Positions 1 to 5,720 of a stretch of 5,720 nucleotides of DNA are shown here, one piece after another. The translations under genes were made by a program, and so were the position numbers. Numbering within the stretch: position 1 is the stretch's first letter; each line of letters starts with the position of its first letter. The stretch covers positions 1 through 5,720 of the forward strand of contig CALEYY010000035.1 in assembly GCA_937928295.1 (NCBI GenBank). The letters are read 5' to 3'. Under the pieces are notes generated by a model. The model made no database searches. It saw only the letters and a program-made list of their open reading frames with translations, and had not been told where the DNA came from. The DNA is from an uncultured Moraxellaceae bacterium. Its GTDB lineage: Bacteria > Pseudomonadota > Gammaproteobacteria > Pseudomonadales > Moraxellaceae.

Positions 1-47
1 ACCAGAGCCACCAGAACCACACCGCGCCACAGCTTCTTCGTCTGCAT
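1..47 (-). CDS. Start of an unidentified gene with a signal-peptide-like N-terminus (cut by window edge)
   Basis: An ATG at 45-47 opens a minus-strand frame that runs off the left edge after 15 complete codons. They read MQTKKLWRGVVLVAL, followed by a partial valine codon. Two lysines and an arginine before a run of V, L and A look like the start of a secretion signal or a membrane anchor. A good ribosome binding site (AGAGGA, complement of 55-60) sits 7 bases before the ATG, which is the main reason to believe the start. The gene lies 50 bases after the purC stop, in the same direction, with no visible terminator between them, so it may be co-transcribed with dapA–bamC–purC. Too little is present to name a family. 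The signal-like character is an inference from 15 residues. Confidence 0.55.
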   Translation of the reverse strand, partial: MQTKKLWRGVVLVAL

Positions 48-97
48 GTCGCTATCCTCTTGTTTGCGTTTTATTTAAACCATCGGGCGGTGCTTAC

Positions 98-811
98 TCA
101 GGAGAGCGGCACACCCAGGCGATGCGCCACTTCTTCATAGGCCTCAACCACGCCGCCCAGACCCTGGCGGAAGCGGTCCTTGTCGAGCTTCTTGCGTGTT
201 TCCTTGTCCCAGAGGCGACAGCCGTCCGGGGAGAATTCGTCACCGAGCACGATGGCACCGTTGAATACACCGAATTCGAGCTTGAAGTCGACCAGCAGCA
301 TGTCGCCGGCGAGGAACAACGCTTTCAGGATGTCGTTGATTTGCAGCGACAGGCGCTTCATTTCGGCGAGCTGCTCCAGCGTGGCCCAACCAAACGAGAC
401 GGCATGTGCTTCGTTGATCATGGGGTCGCCGAGGGCGTCGTTCTTCAGGAACAGCTCGAAGGTCGACGGTGTCAGCGCCAAGCCTTCCTCCACACCGAGG
501 CGACGCACCAGTGAGCCGGCGGCGTAGTTGCGAACCACGCACTCGACCGGAATCATGTGCAGGCGCTTGACCAGCGATTCCGTGGGCGACAGCAGCTTGA
601 CCTGATGCGTGGCGATGCCGGCAGCAGAGAGCTTGTCCATGATGAAGGCATTGAACTGGTTGTTCACGGCACCCTTGCGGTCGAGCTGCTCGATGCGCTT
701 GCCGTCGAATGCGGAGGTGTCGTTGCGATACACGATGACGACATGATCGGCGTCGTCGGTAGCAAAAACTGATTTGGCTTTGCCGGTGTAGAGCAGGTCA
801 CGCTTTTCCAT
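98..811 (-). CDS. purC: Phosphoribosylaminoimidazole-succinocarboxamide (SAICAR) synthase
   Basis: This cytosolic enzyme of de novo purine synthesis joins CAIR and L-aspartate, using ATP, to make SAICAR. The 237-residue product has the same length as E. coli PurC and aligns with it end to end. Visible family motifs are the nucleotide-binding YTGKAKSV near residues 8-15, RNDTSAFDGKRIEQ at 29-42, PVECVVRNYAAGSLVRRLG at 88-106, LVDFKLEFG at 173-181, and GDEFSPDGCRLWDKET at 190-205. The start is well supported: GGAGAG lies 7 bases before the ATG, and residue 1 matches the E. coli start. The gene begins 17 bases after the bamC stop and ends in TGA, consistent with a dapA–bamC–purC operon. The short, E. 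coli-like form supports a gammaproteobacterial origin. No frameshift or missing key residue is apparent. Confidence 0.97.
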   Translation of the reverse strand: MEKRDLLYTGKAKSVFATDDADHVVIVYRNDTSAFDGKRIEQLDRKGAVNNQFNAFIMDKLSAAGIATHQVKLLSPTESLVKRLHMIPVECVVRNYAAGSLVRRLGVEEGLALTPSTFELFLKNDALGDPMINEAHAVSFGWATLEQLAEMKRLSLQINDILKALFLAGDMLLVDFKLEFGVFNGAIVLGDEFSPDGCRLWDKETRKKLDKDRFRQGLGGVVEAYEEVAHRLGVPLS

Positions 812-828
812 CTAAATCTCTCCAGACC

Positions 829-1404
829 TCAGGGCCAACGCGCCTGCAGGGTAGTCAATAAATTACGCGATACGGCCACGGGAGCCAGGGTTTCGTCATT
901 GCGCTGCAAGCTCAGCACGAAGGCTTCGGCGGCACGCACCATGCGTAGCTGATAATCCTGACCAGAGATAGTGACATCCACTCGACCCAGATCTTGGTTA
1001 CGATCTTTCAGCGTTACGCCGGCATTGCTCAAGGCACGCGCCAACTCATCCCAAACACGTTCGCGTGGACCAATCACGCGCAGCTCCGGAACACCATTGC
1101 CATCTGTGCCTAGCTTGACGGGAGAACGGCCCGGGCTGTTCGGCAATGGCGGCAAAGCAGCTTCCTGCACCGGCTTCATGGCTGGTGGAAATGGCACCAC
1201 AAAAGTCTTTCCTGACACTGGAGCTGTCACGGCTACGCTTGGAATAGGGTACAGCGGCTTAATCGGACGCGTTTCGATGCCTGCCGGAAAAGTCAGAGCA
1301 GGTGTAGGTATGGCTTGGCCATAATCTAGGCTGCGGTCACGAAAATATCCTGAGCAGGCCGGCAGCAGTGTTGCCGCCAGTACAGCCAAACCAAGTCGAC
1401 GCAT
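829..1404 (-). CDS. bamC: BamC-like outer-membrane assembly lipoprotein, compact form
   Basis: The 191-residue product is probably BamC (NlpB), an accessory lipoprotein of the Bam complex that inserts beta-barrel proteins into the outer membrane. Residues 1-16 form a short lipoprotein signal (two arginines, then a hydrophobic stretch) ending at lipobox LPAC, with Cys17 as the lipidation site. Ser18 at +2 fits sorting to the outer membrane. Residues 18-100 are rich in proline and look extended, resembling the BamD-binding N-terminal segment of E. coli BamC. Residues 105-189 (from PELRVIGPRERVWDELARAL) look like one helix-grip domain, comparable to the LVVRGPFNVVWQRL region of E. coli BamC. That protein has about 344 residues and two such domains, so this one is short. 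The ATG shares one base with the dapA stop (TAATG), and GGAG lies 7 bases upstream. The name rests mainly on position after dapA and weak similarity; a different short lipoprotein is possible. Confidence 0.8.
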   Translation of the reverse strand: MRRLGLAVLAATLLPACSGYFRDRSLDYGQAIPTPALTFPAGIETRPIKPLYPIPSVAVTAPVSGKTFVVPFPPAMKPVQEAALPPLPNSPGRSPVKLGTDGNGVPELRVIGPRERVWDELARALSNAGVTLKDRNQDLGRVDVTISGQDYQLRMVRAAEAFVLSLQRNDETLAPVAVSRNLLTTLQARWP

Positions 1405-2279
1405 TACAACACTCCAGAGGCAGTCAGTGCCGCATAAACGCGCGGCTGGGCATCTGCGGAGAGTACAGTCAAAGGCAAACGAATGCCGAGCCCCATGCGA
1501 CCCATTTCAGCTAATGCCCACTTTACGGGAATAGGGTTGGACTCAATGAAGAGAACCTGATGCAGCTCGGCCACGGAGGCGGTCAACGCACGCGCCTCCG
1601 CTGCCTGCCCCGCCAAGGCAGCATTGCAGGCCTTAGCCATGACACCCGGTGCCACATTGGCGGTCACGGAAATGTTGCCTTTGCCACCGAGCAACATCAG
1701 CTCAATAGCCGTGGCATCGTCACCTGAATAAACCGCCATGCGTTCGCCAACTAGGCCGATCAGCTCTTGGCCGCGCGGCAGATCGCCGGTGGCATCCTTG
1801 ATGCCGACAATATTGGGCGTACCGGCCAGACGCGCGACGGTGCTGTTGTGCATATCGACACCGGTGCGACCGGGCACGTTGTAGAGAATCTGCGGGATCT
1901 GCACGGCGTCGGCAATGGCCTTGTAATGCTGATACAGACCTTCCTGCGTGGGCTTGTTGTAATACGGCGTGACCAGCAGCACAGCATCGGCGCCCAGATC
2001 GGCGGCGGCGCGCGTTAGAGTGATGGCTTCGCGGGTGGAGTTGGCACCGGTGCCGGCAATGACCTTGAGCTGGCCCGCTGCCGTCTCGATGACGGCACGA
2101 ACGACTGCCAGATGCTCATCGACATCCAGCGTGGCAGACTCACCCGTGGTGCCTACAGCAACGATGCCGTGCGTGCCTTCCGCCACATGCCATTCCACCA
2201 GTGCTTTCAGTGCCGCCCAGTCCACGCTGCCATCGAGGTTCATGGGGGTGACCAATGCCACCAGGCTACCAAGGATCAT
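1404..2279 (-). CDS. dapA: 4-hydroxy-tetrahydrodipicolinate synthase
   Basis: This cytosolic enzyme condenses pyruvate with aspartate semialdehyde, the first step committed to diaminopimelate and lysine. From the ATG at 2279 the product has 291 residues (E. coli 292) and a TIM-barrel aldolase sequence. The active-site residues fall at E. coli positions: Thr44 and Thr45 in VGTTGES, Tyr107 in TPYYNKP, Tyr133 and Arg138 in LYNVPGRTG, and Schiff-base Lys161 in GIKDATG. A GTG four codons upstream (2291) would also open the frame, but the GGAG at 2286-2289 lies 6 bases before the ATG and would be inside the longer reading. MILGSLVALVTPM also matches the E. coli start MFTGSIVAIVTPM. The gene ends in TAA, which overlaps the bamC ATG. 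It is probably the first gene of its operon, expressed from the 2280-2398 gap. Confidence 0.97.
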   Translation of the reverse strand: MILGSLVALVTPMNLDGSVDWAALKALVEWHVAEGTHGIVAVGTTGESATLDVDEHLAVVRAVIETAAGQLKVIAGTGANSTREAITLTRAAADLGADAVLLVTPYYNKPTQEGLYQHYKAIADAVQIPQILYNVPGRTGVDMHNSTVARLAGTPNIVGIKDATGDLPRGQELIGLVGERMAVYSGDDATAIELMLLGGKGNISVTANVAPGVMAKACNAALAGQAAEARALTASVAELHQVLFIESNPIPVKWALAEMGRMGLGIRLPLTVLSADAQPRVYAALTASGVL

Positions 2280-2285
2280 GCGGCT

Positions 2286-2289
2286 CTCC
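2286..2289 (-). promoter_or_regulatory. Ribosome binding site that decides the dapA start
   Basis: The minus strand reads GGAG here, 6 bases before the ATG at 2279. The site overlaps the alternative GTG start at 2291, so it favours the shorter protein. Family alignment gives the same answer. Confidence 0.75.
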
Positions 2290-2320
2290 ACCAGCTGTGC
2301 TGCGTTTGCGTTAGCCGCGT

Positions 2321-2349
2321 ATGGTAGCCGTCAATGGTGGGAAAAACAA
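2321..2349 (-). promoter_or_regulatory. Possible sigma-70 promoter for dapA–bamC–purC
   Basis: On the minus strand TTGTTT (2344-2349) could be a -35 box and TACCAT (2321-2326) a -10 box, separated by the ideal 17 bases. They match consensus at 3 of 6 and 4 of 6 positions. The -35 lies within a T-rich tract in the 119-base gap between the hydrolase stop and dapA. Transcription would start near 2310-2314, leaving a leader of about 35 bases, too short for a lysine riboswitch. A better-looking TTGACG at 2329-2334 has no acceptable -10 at 16-18 bases. The rest of the gap (2350-2398) shows no clear structure. This is a pattern match only. Confidence 0.35.
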
Positions 2350-2398
2350 AAAAACACGCTGAAAATCATGCCCGAGAAGATCCGACTTAATCGAATGA

Positions 2399-3472
2399 CT
2401 ACATCAAGCCATTCATGACTCGAAAATACTCGCCCATCAGCCGTGCCGACCACGAGCGCGCCGACCAGCCCTCATAGTGCGCGCAGTGACTACCCTCGGC
2501 GGTCGTTACCAGGATGACATTGGGCATCTGGCGCATGGCCTCCAGCCAAGGATCAAGATTGCCAATGCGGCAAACCGGGTCGTCCTCGGCGTTGAGCAGC
2601 ATCAACGGCGTGTGCACACCGGTGAAAACATACATGGGGTTGCTGGCCTGGTCGTAGGCCGCGTAGCTGTCATGCCCGGCCAGCTCGTAAAGCTCGCGAT
2701 GAAACGCCGACAGATCCTCGGCTGCCTGCAAACGCTCAGCCGTGGGCAGATGCGCGATGCGTTCTCGGTTGGGCGTGATGAACTGGCGTACTAGCTTCTT
2801 CGCCATCATCCGGCTATAGAACGGCCGCACTTCGTCGAAACCAACACTCGTGTCATAGCCCGGGCAGTAAGCGAACGCTGCCCGGAACGGCGAAGCCTCG
2901 CCCTCTTCGCCCAGATAGCGCACCAGCAAGCCGGAGCCGGCTGACGAGCCAACGCCGTAAAGTGGCGATTCGGGGAAGCGCGTGCGGATGACATCGAGCT
3001 GCTCGCGCAGATCATCTGTGCAGCCGAGGATGTTCAGGCGCGGCGTGACCAGCGGCAGATCGGCGTGACCACGGCGCAGGCAGAGCACGATGCGCCAGCC
3101 GGTAGCTGCGCGCAGATCATGCACCAGCTCCGCCATGCTGGCCGGGCTGCCGGTGATGGTATGCAGCACCACAATGGTGGGCGTGACCGCAGGCAGTGCG
3201 TGGCCCGACCAGAGCAGCGCAGTGCGTCCGTCATCGCGCATGGTTAGCGCATCTTGGTGATCGTAGAGCGCGGCGGCACGACGCTTCTGACGGCTCAGAT
3301 TCTTGCGCAGGCTGTGAAAGATCAGCTGCGCGTGCTGGTTGAACAGCCAGGGCGTGGGCGTGAAGCTCTCGTGCAGTTGCCGCAGCGACGCTACGATCTG
3401 GCGATTGCTCGGATTGTCGTGGCAAATCACCCGAGGCTTGCGACTCGGGGCCGGCATGCGCGTTATTTTCAC
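2399..3472 (-). CDS. YheT-type alpha/beta hydrolase
   Basis: The 357-residue product resembles the YheT/ABHD (COG0429) family of alpha/beta hydrolases, probably cytosolic esterases; natural substrates are mostly unknown. The FTPTPWLFNQHAQLI stretch at 37-51 is like the conserved family N-terminus. Residues 98-112 hold the strand and oxyanion-region turn (TIVVLHTITGSPASM). The nucleophile elbow GSSAG puts the catalytic Ser at 177. Asp297 or Asp298 (AEDDP) and His329 (EGSHCAH) complete a likely triad. The usual HG of the oxyanion loop is HT here. The frame opens with a GTG whose GTGA overlaps the stop of the NTF2-like gene, suggesting translational coupling. An ATG at 3457 (residue 6) is an alternative, and neither start has a strong ribosome binding site. 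The gene ends in TAG. The hydrolase fold is secure; the substrate is not. Confidence 0.85.
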   Translation of the reverse strand: MKITRMPAPSRKPRVICHDNPSNRQIVASLRQLHESFTPTPWLFNQHAQLIFHSLRKNLSRQKRRAAALYDHQDALTMRDDGRTALLWSGHALPAVTPTIVVLHTITGSPASMAELVHDLRAATGWRIVLCLRRGHADLPLVTPRLNILGCTDDLREQLDVIRTRFPESPLYGVGSSAGSGLLVRYLGEEGEASPFRAAFAYCPGYDTSVGFDEVRPFYSRMMAKKLVRQFITPNRERIAHLPTAERLQAAEDLSAFHRELYELAGHDSYAAYDQASNPMYVFTGVHTPLMLLNAEDDPVCRIGNLDPWLEAMRQMPNVILVTTAEGSHCAHYEGWSARSWSARLMGEYFRVMNGLM

Positions 3473-3945
3473 GCCGGCTGCTCACCCGCCGGCTTTCCAC
3501 CCGCGAGCGTGCCACCCGCCAGGACGGCGGCGATGCGCACGCCCATCTCGCCGGCCAGCGCCTGCAAGCCGCTGAGCGGACGGATCATGACCTCGAACTC
3601 GGCGATCTTGCCGTCGGCATCGAAGCGGATCATATCGATGCCTTTGAGCTCGCGGTCGCCCACGCGCGCGCTGAACTCCAGCACAACGCTCAGGCCATCC
3701 GCCGAGGCGAACTCACGGTGATAGGTAAAGTCTTGGAACACGCCCATGACCGTGTTCAGGATGAGGCTCAGCACCGGCGCCGAGTGGTAAGGCTTGTGCA
3801 CCGCCGGCGAACGGAAGATGACATCCGGCCGGGTCATGGCCATCAGCTCGGTGAAGTCGCTGCTGGCGATCATGCTGTGCCAGCGGCTCAGCGAGGTGGC
3901 AACGGCGGGGCTGACGGCCAATGTAGTTGCGCTTGAAGTAGTCAT
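3469..3945 (-). CDS. NTF2/SnoaL-like small protein
   Basis: The 158-residue product looks like a cone-shaped NTF2/SnoaL-type fold: a helical N-terminal part (residues 14-38, with RWHSMIASSDFTELMAM), a DVIFRSPAVHKPYHSAPV segment at 41-58, then alternating strands such as GLSVVLEFSARVGDRELKGIDMIRFDADGKIAEFEVMIRP at 84-123, seen in shorter pieces. The family includes polyketide cyclases, isomerases and ligand-binding proteins, so no reaction can be assigned. The frame is open for 29 more codons upstream, but those overlap the end of fadH. The ATG at 3945 is preferred because AGGAGA lies 5 bases before it and the NTF2-like region begins soon after. The last 19 residues form a Gly/Ala/Pro tail encoded by a 15-base repeat and are probably disordered. 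The gene starts 19 bases after the fadH stop and overlaps the hydrolase start by four bases. Confidence 0.82.
   Translation of the reverse strand: MTTSSATTLAVSPAVATSLSRWHSMIASSDFTELMAMTRPDVIFRSPAVHKPYHSAPVLSLILNTVMGVFQDFTYHREFASADGLSVVLEFSARVGDRELKGIDMIRFDADGKIAEFEVMIRPLSGLQALAGEMGVRIAAVLAGGTLAGGKPAGEQPA
3476..3520 (-). repeat. Three imperfect 15-base tandem units inside the NTF2-like gene
   Basis: Units at 3476-3490, 3491-3505 and 3506-3520 share the core CACCCGC on the plus strand, starting at 3483, 3498 and 3513, exactly 15 bases apart. Adjacent units agree at 11 of 15 positions. The period is five codons, so the protein shows a five-residue rhythm near its end (AGGTL, AGGKP, AGEQP). The array lies just upstream of the hydrolase start. 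Confidence 0.7.
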
Positions 3946-3950
3946 GATGA

Positions 3951-3956
3951 TCTCCT
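3951..3956 (-). promoter_or_regulatory. Ribosome binding site that decides the NTF2-like start
   Basis: The minus strand reads AGGAGA here, 5 bases before the ATG at 3945, within the 19-base gap after fadH. It argues against the longer reading that would begin inside fadH. Confidence 0.85.
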
Positions 3957-3964
3957 GAAATGGC

Positions 3965-5695
3965 TCAGATGGCGGCGGCGAGACGCACGCCCTGGTTAAT
4001 GGCACGACGCGCATCCAGCTCAGCAGCGACATCCGCTCCGCCGATGAGATGCACGCTCAGCCCGGCCGCGACCAGATCGGCGTGCAGCTCGCGCTGCGGC
4101 TCCTGACCCGCGCAGATGATCACATGATCCACATCGAGCACGCGCAGTTCGTCGTTGATGCGCACATGCAGGCCGGCGTCATCGATACGCTCGTAGTTCA
4201 CGGCGGGAATCATCTTCACCTGACGGCTGGCGAGCCCGGCGCGATGGATCCAGCCCGTGGTCTTGCCCAGGCCGTCGCCGACCTTGCTGGCCTTGCGCTG
4301 CAGCAGGAAAACTTCGCGCGGGGATGCCTCGACCTCGGCCGCCCGCAGACCGCCGGCCTCTCGGTAGTCGGTGTCGATGCCCCACTCGCGGTTGAACTTG
4401 TCGGCGTCGAGGCTGGCGCTGGTGCCGCTGTGGGTCAGGTACTCGCTGACATCGAAGCCGATGCCGCCAGCGCCGATCACCGCGACCTTGGCACCGACCG
4501 GGCGCTTGTCGCGCAGCACATCCAGATAGTTCAGCGCCTTGGCGTGTTCGACACCGGGGATGGCCGGCATGCGCGGCACGATGCCGGTGGCCAGCACGAT
4601 CTCGTCGAAGCCGCCTGCACGCAGCTGCTCTGCGCTGACGCGGGTGTTGAGCTTCAGCTGCACGCCATGCACATCGACCATGCGGCGGAAATAGCGAATG
4701 GTCTCGTGGAACTCTTCTTTGCCCGGCACCTGCTTGGCGATGTTGAACTGGCCGCCGATCTCGCTGGCACCATCGAACAGCGTCACGGCGTGGCCTCGCT
4801 CGGCGGCGGTGACGGCAAAGCCCAGCCCGGCCGGGCCGGCACCAACCACGGCGATGCGCTTAACCGCAGCGGTGGGCGCCATCGGAATCTCGGTCTCGTG
4901 GCAGGCACGCGGATTCACCAGACAGGAGGTGATTTTGAGCTGGAAAGTCTGATCGAGACAGGCCTGATTACAGCCGATGCAGGTATTGATCTCGTCGCCC
5001 CGGCCCTGCTCCGCCTTGCGCACGAAGTCGGCATCCGCCAAGAAAGGTCGTGCCATCGACACCATGTCGGCATGGCCATCGGCCAGCACCTGCTCACCCA
5101 CTTCCGGCGTGTTGATGCGATTGGTCGTCACCAGAGGAATCTTCACCTTGCCCATCATGCGCTGCGTGACCCAGGTGAAGCCGGCGCGCGGCACCTTGGT
5201 GGCGATGGTCGGGATGCGCGCCTCATGCCAGCCGATGCCGGTATTGATGATGGTCGCGCCCGCCGCCTCGATGGCCTGCGCCAGCTGCACCGTCTCCTCG
5301 AAGGTCGAACCGCCTTCCACCAGATCAAGCATGGACAGGCGATAGATGATGATGAAATTCGGCCCCACACGCTCACGCACGCGGCGCACGATCTCGACCG
5401 GAAAACGCATGCGATTCTCGTAGCTGCCGCCCCACTCGTCATCGCGGTGGTTGGTGCGCGCCGCGATGAACTGATTGATGAGATAGCCCTCGGAGCCCAT
5501 GACCTCAACGCCGTCATAGCCGGCCTGCTGCGCCAACGCCGCGCAGCGCGCGAAGCTCTCGATGGTATCCAGCACTTCCTCATGCTCCAGCGCACGCGGC
5601 TTGAACGGATTGATCGGCGCCTTCACCGCGCTCGCAGAGACCAGACCGGGCTGATAGGAATAGCGCCCGGTGTGCAGGATCTGCATGGCGATCTT
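3965..5695 (-). CDS. fadH: NADPH-dependent 2,4-dienoyl-CoA reductase, N-terminus missing at contig end
   Basis: FadH reduces 2,4-dienoyl-CoA intermediates from breakdown of unsaturated fatty acids, passing electrons from NADPH through FAD and a 4Fe-4S cluster to FMN. The 576 residues present correspond to E. coli residues 97-672. In order they hold most of the FMN-binding TIM barrel, with the catalytic Tyr in GSEGYLINQF (E. coli Tyr166) and His in GIGWHEARIPT (His252). Next is the iron-sulfur motif C-x2-C-x3-C-x11-C (CIGCNQAC and the Cys of KITSC). Then come an FAD-binding VVGAGPAGL, GGQFNIAKQVPGKEEF, a second dinucleotide motif VIGAGGIGFD, and the C-terminal CAGQEP and GGADVAAELDARRAI. The protein ends in TGA, 19 bases before the NTF2-like start. 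The first 96 residues are lost because genomic sequence ends at the AAG codon 5693-5695; the open frame beyond it is adapter. It probably heads, or lies early in, an operon with the next two genes. Confidence 0.96.
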   Translation of the reverse strand, partial: KIAMQILHTGRYSYQPGLVSASAVKAPINPFKPRALEHEEVLDTIESFARCAALAQQAGYDGVEVMGSEGYLINQFIAARTNHRDDEWGGSYENRMRFPVEIVRRVRERVGPNFIIIYRLSMLDLVEGGSTFEETVQLAQAIEAAGATIINTGIGWHEARIPTIATKVPRAGFTWVTQRMMGKVKIPLVTTNRINTPEVGEQVLADGHADMVSMARPFLADADFVRKAEQGRGDEINTCIGCNQACLDQTFQLKITSCLVNPRACHETEIPMAPTAAVKRIAVVGAGPAGLGFAVTAAERGHAVTLFDGASEIGGQFNIAKQVPGKEEFHETIRYFRRMVDVHGVQLKLNTRVSAEQLRAGGFDEIVLATGIVPRMPAIPGVEHAKALNYLDVLRDKRPVGAKVAVIGAGGIGFDVSEYLTHSGTSASLDADKFNREWGIDTDYREAGGLRAAEVEASPREVFLLQRKASKVGDGLGKTTGWIHRAGLASRQVKMIPAVNYERIDDAGLHVRINDELRVLDVDHVIICAGQEPQRELHADLVAAGLSVHLIGGADVAAELDARRAINQGVRLAAAI

Positions 5696-5720
5696 AGATC
5701 GGAAGAGCACACGTCTGAAC
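5696..5720 (+). other. Illumina TruSeq adapter left on the contig end (not genomic)
   Basis: These 25 bases, beginning AGATCGGAAGAGCACACG, are identical to the first 25 bases of the standard TruSeq read-through adapter. Homology to FadH stops exactly at the junction. On the minus strand the adapter is open in the fadH frame and starts with GTG at 5710, so it adds five false residues (MLFRS). The region should be trimmed. Confidence 0.97.

Noticed and set aside
2280..2320. Lysine riboswitch upstream of dapA
   Set aside because: The inferred leader is only about 35 bases, and no long paired structure is visible; a lysine riboswitch needs well over 150 bases.
2306..2334. TTGACG at 2329-2334 as the dapA -35 box
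   Set aside because: At 16, 17 or 18 bases downstream the sequences are AACGCA, ACGCAA and CGCAAA, none resembling a -10 box.
2338..2376. Rho-independent terminator after the hydrolase gene, using the T-rich tract
   Set aside because: The minus strand has a T run near 2342-2354, but the only stem before it is about five pairs with two wobble pairs and an 8-base loop, too weak to call.
3946..4032. A longer NTF2-like protein starting at 4032
   Set aside because: The added 29 residues overlap the fadH 3' end and match nothing expected for the family, and a strong ribosome binding site points to the ATG at 3945.
122..5345. Many plus-strand open frames of 60-155 codons across the window
   Set aside because: They lie opposite well-supported minus-strand genes, have arginine- or serine-rich or otherwise unnatural compositions, and show no recognisable family or ribosome binding site. 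High GC content produces such shadows.
1..5720. Mobile element, CRISPR array, tRNA or defence system
   Set aside because: No transposase, inverted repeats, regularly spaced repeats, tRNA-like cloverleaf or known defence protein is visible; the window is filled with housekeeping and metabolic genes.

Overview
The window is a GC-rich stretch of a proteobacterial chromosome, most likely from a gammaproteobacterium. The evidence is the order dapA–bamC–purC, a short E. coli-type PurC of 237 residues, and a FadH that aligns with the E. coli enzyme almost without gaps. I cannot name the genus. Every supported gene lies on the minus strand, so transcription runs from high to low coordinates.

There are two tight gene clusters. 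The upstream one (5695 down to 2399) holds a 5'-truncated fadH (2,4-dienoyl-CoA reductase), a small NTF2/SnoaL-like protein, and a YheT-type alpha/beta hydrolase. It has a 19-base gap after fadH and a GTGA overlap between the last two genes. The FadH assignment points to unsaturated acyl-CoA breakdown; the roles of its two companions are not known. The downstream cluster (2279 down to 1) holds dapA (lysine and diaminopimelate synthesis), a compact bamC-like lipoprotein gene (outer-membrane protein assembly), purC (purine synthesis), and the first 15 codons of a further gene with a signal-peptide-like start. Its genes overlap by one base or are separated by 17 to 50 bases. The only sizeable gap, 119 bases at 2280-2398, carries a plausible promoter for dapA. 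There is no gene-free stretch over 300 bases.

The right edge is not genomic. Bases 5696-5720 are exactly the first 25 bases of the Illumina TruSeq read-through adapter. The real sequence therefore stops at 5695 inside fadH, and an open reading frame continuing beyond it takes an artificial N-terminus from adapter DNA. Adding the 96 residues missing relative to E. coli FadH to the 576 present gives 672, the full E. coli length.

I found no RNA genes, insertion sequences, CRISPR arrays, phage genes or defence system. Nothing here is a convincing new biological system. The points worth a second look are the adapter artefact, an in-frame 15-base tandem repeat at the end of the NTF2-like gene, the short single-domain BamC, and the unexplained grouping of fadH with an NTF2-like protein and a hydrolase.
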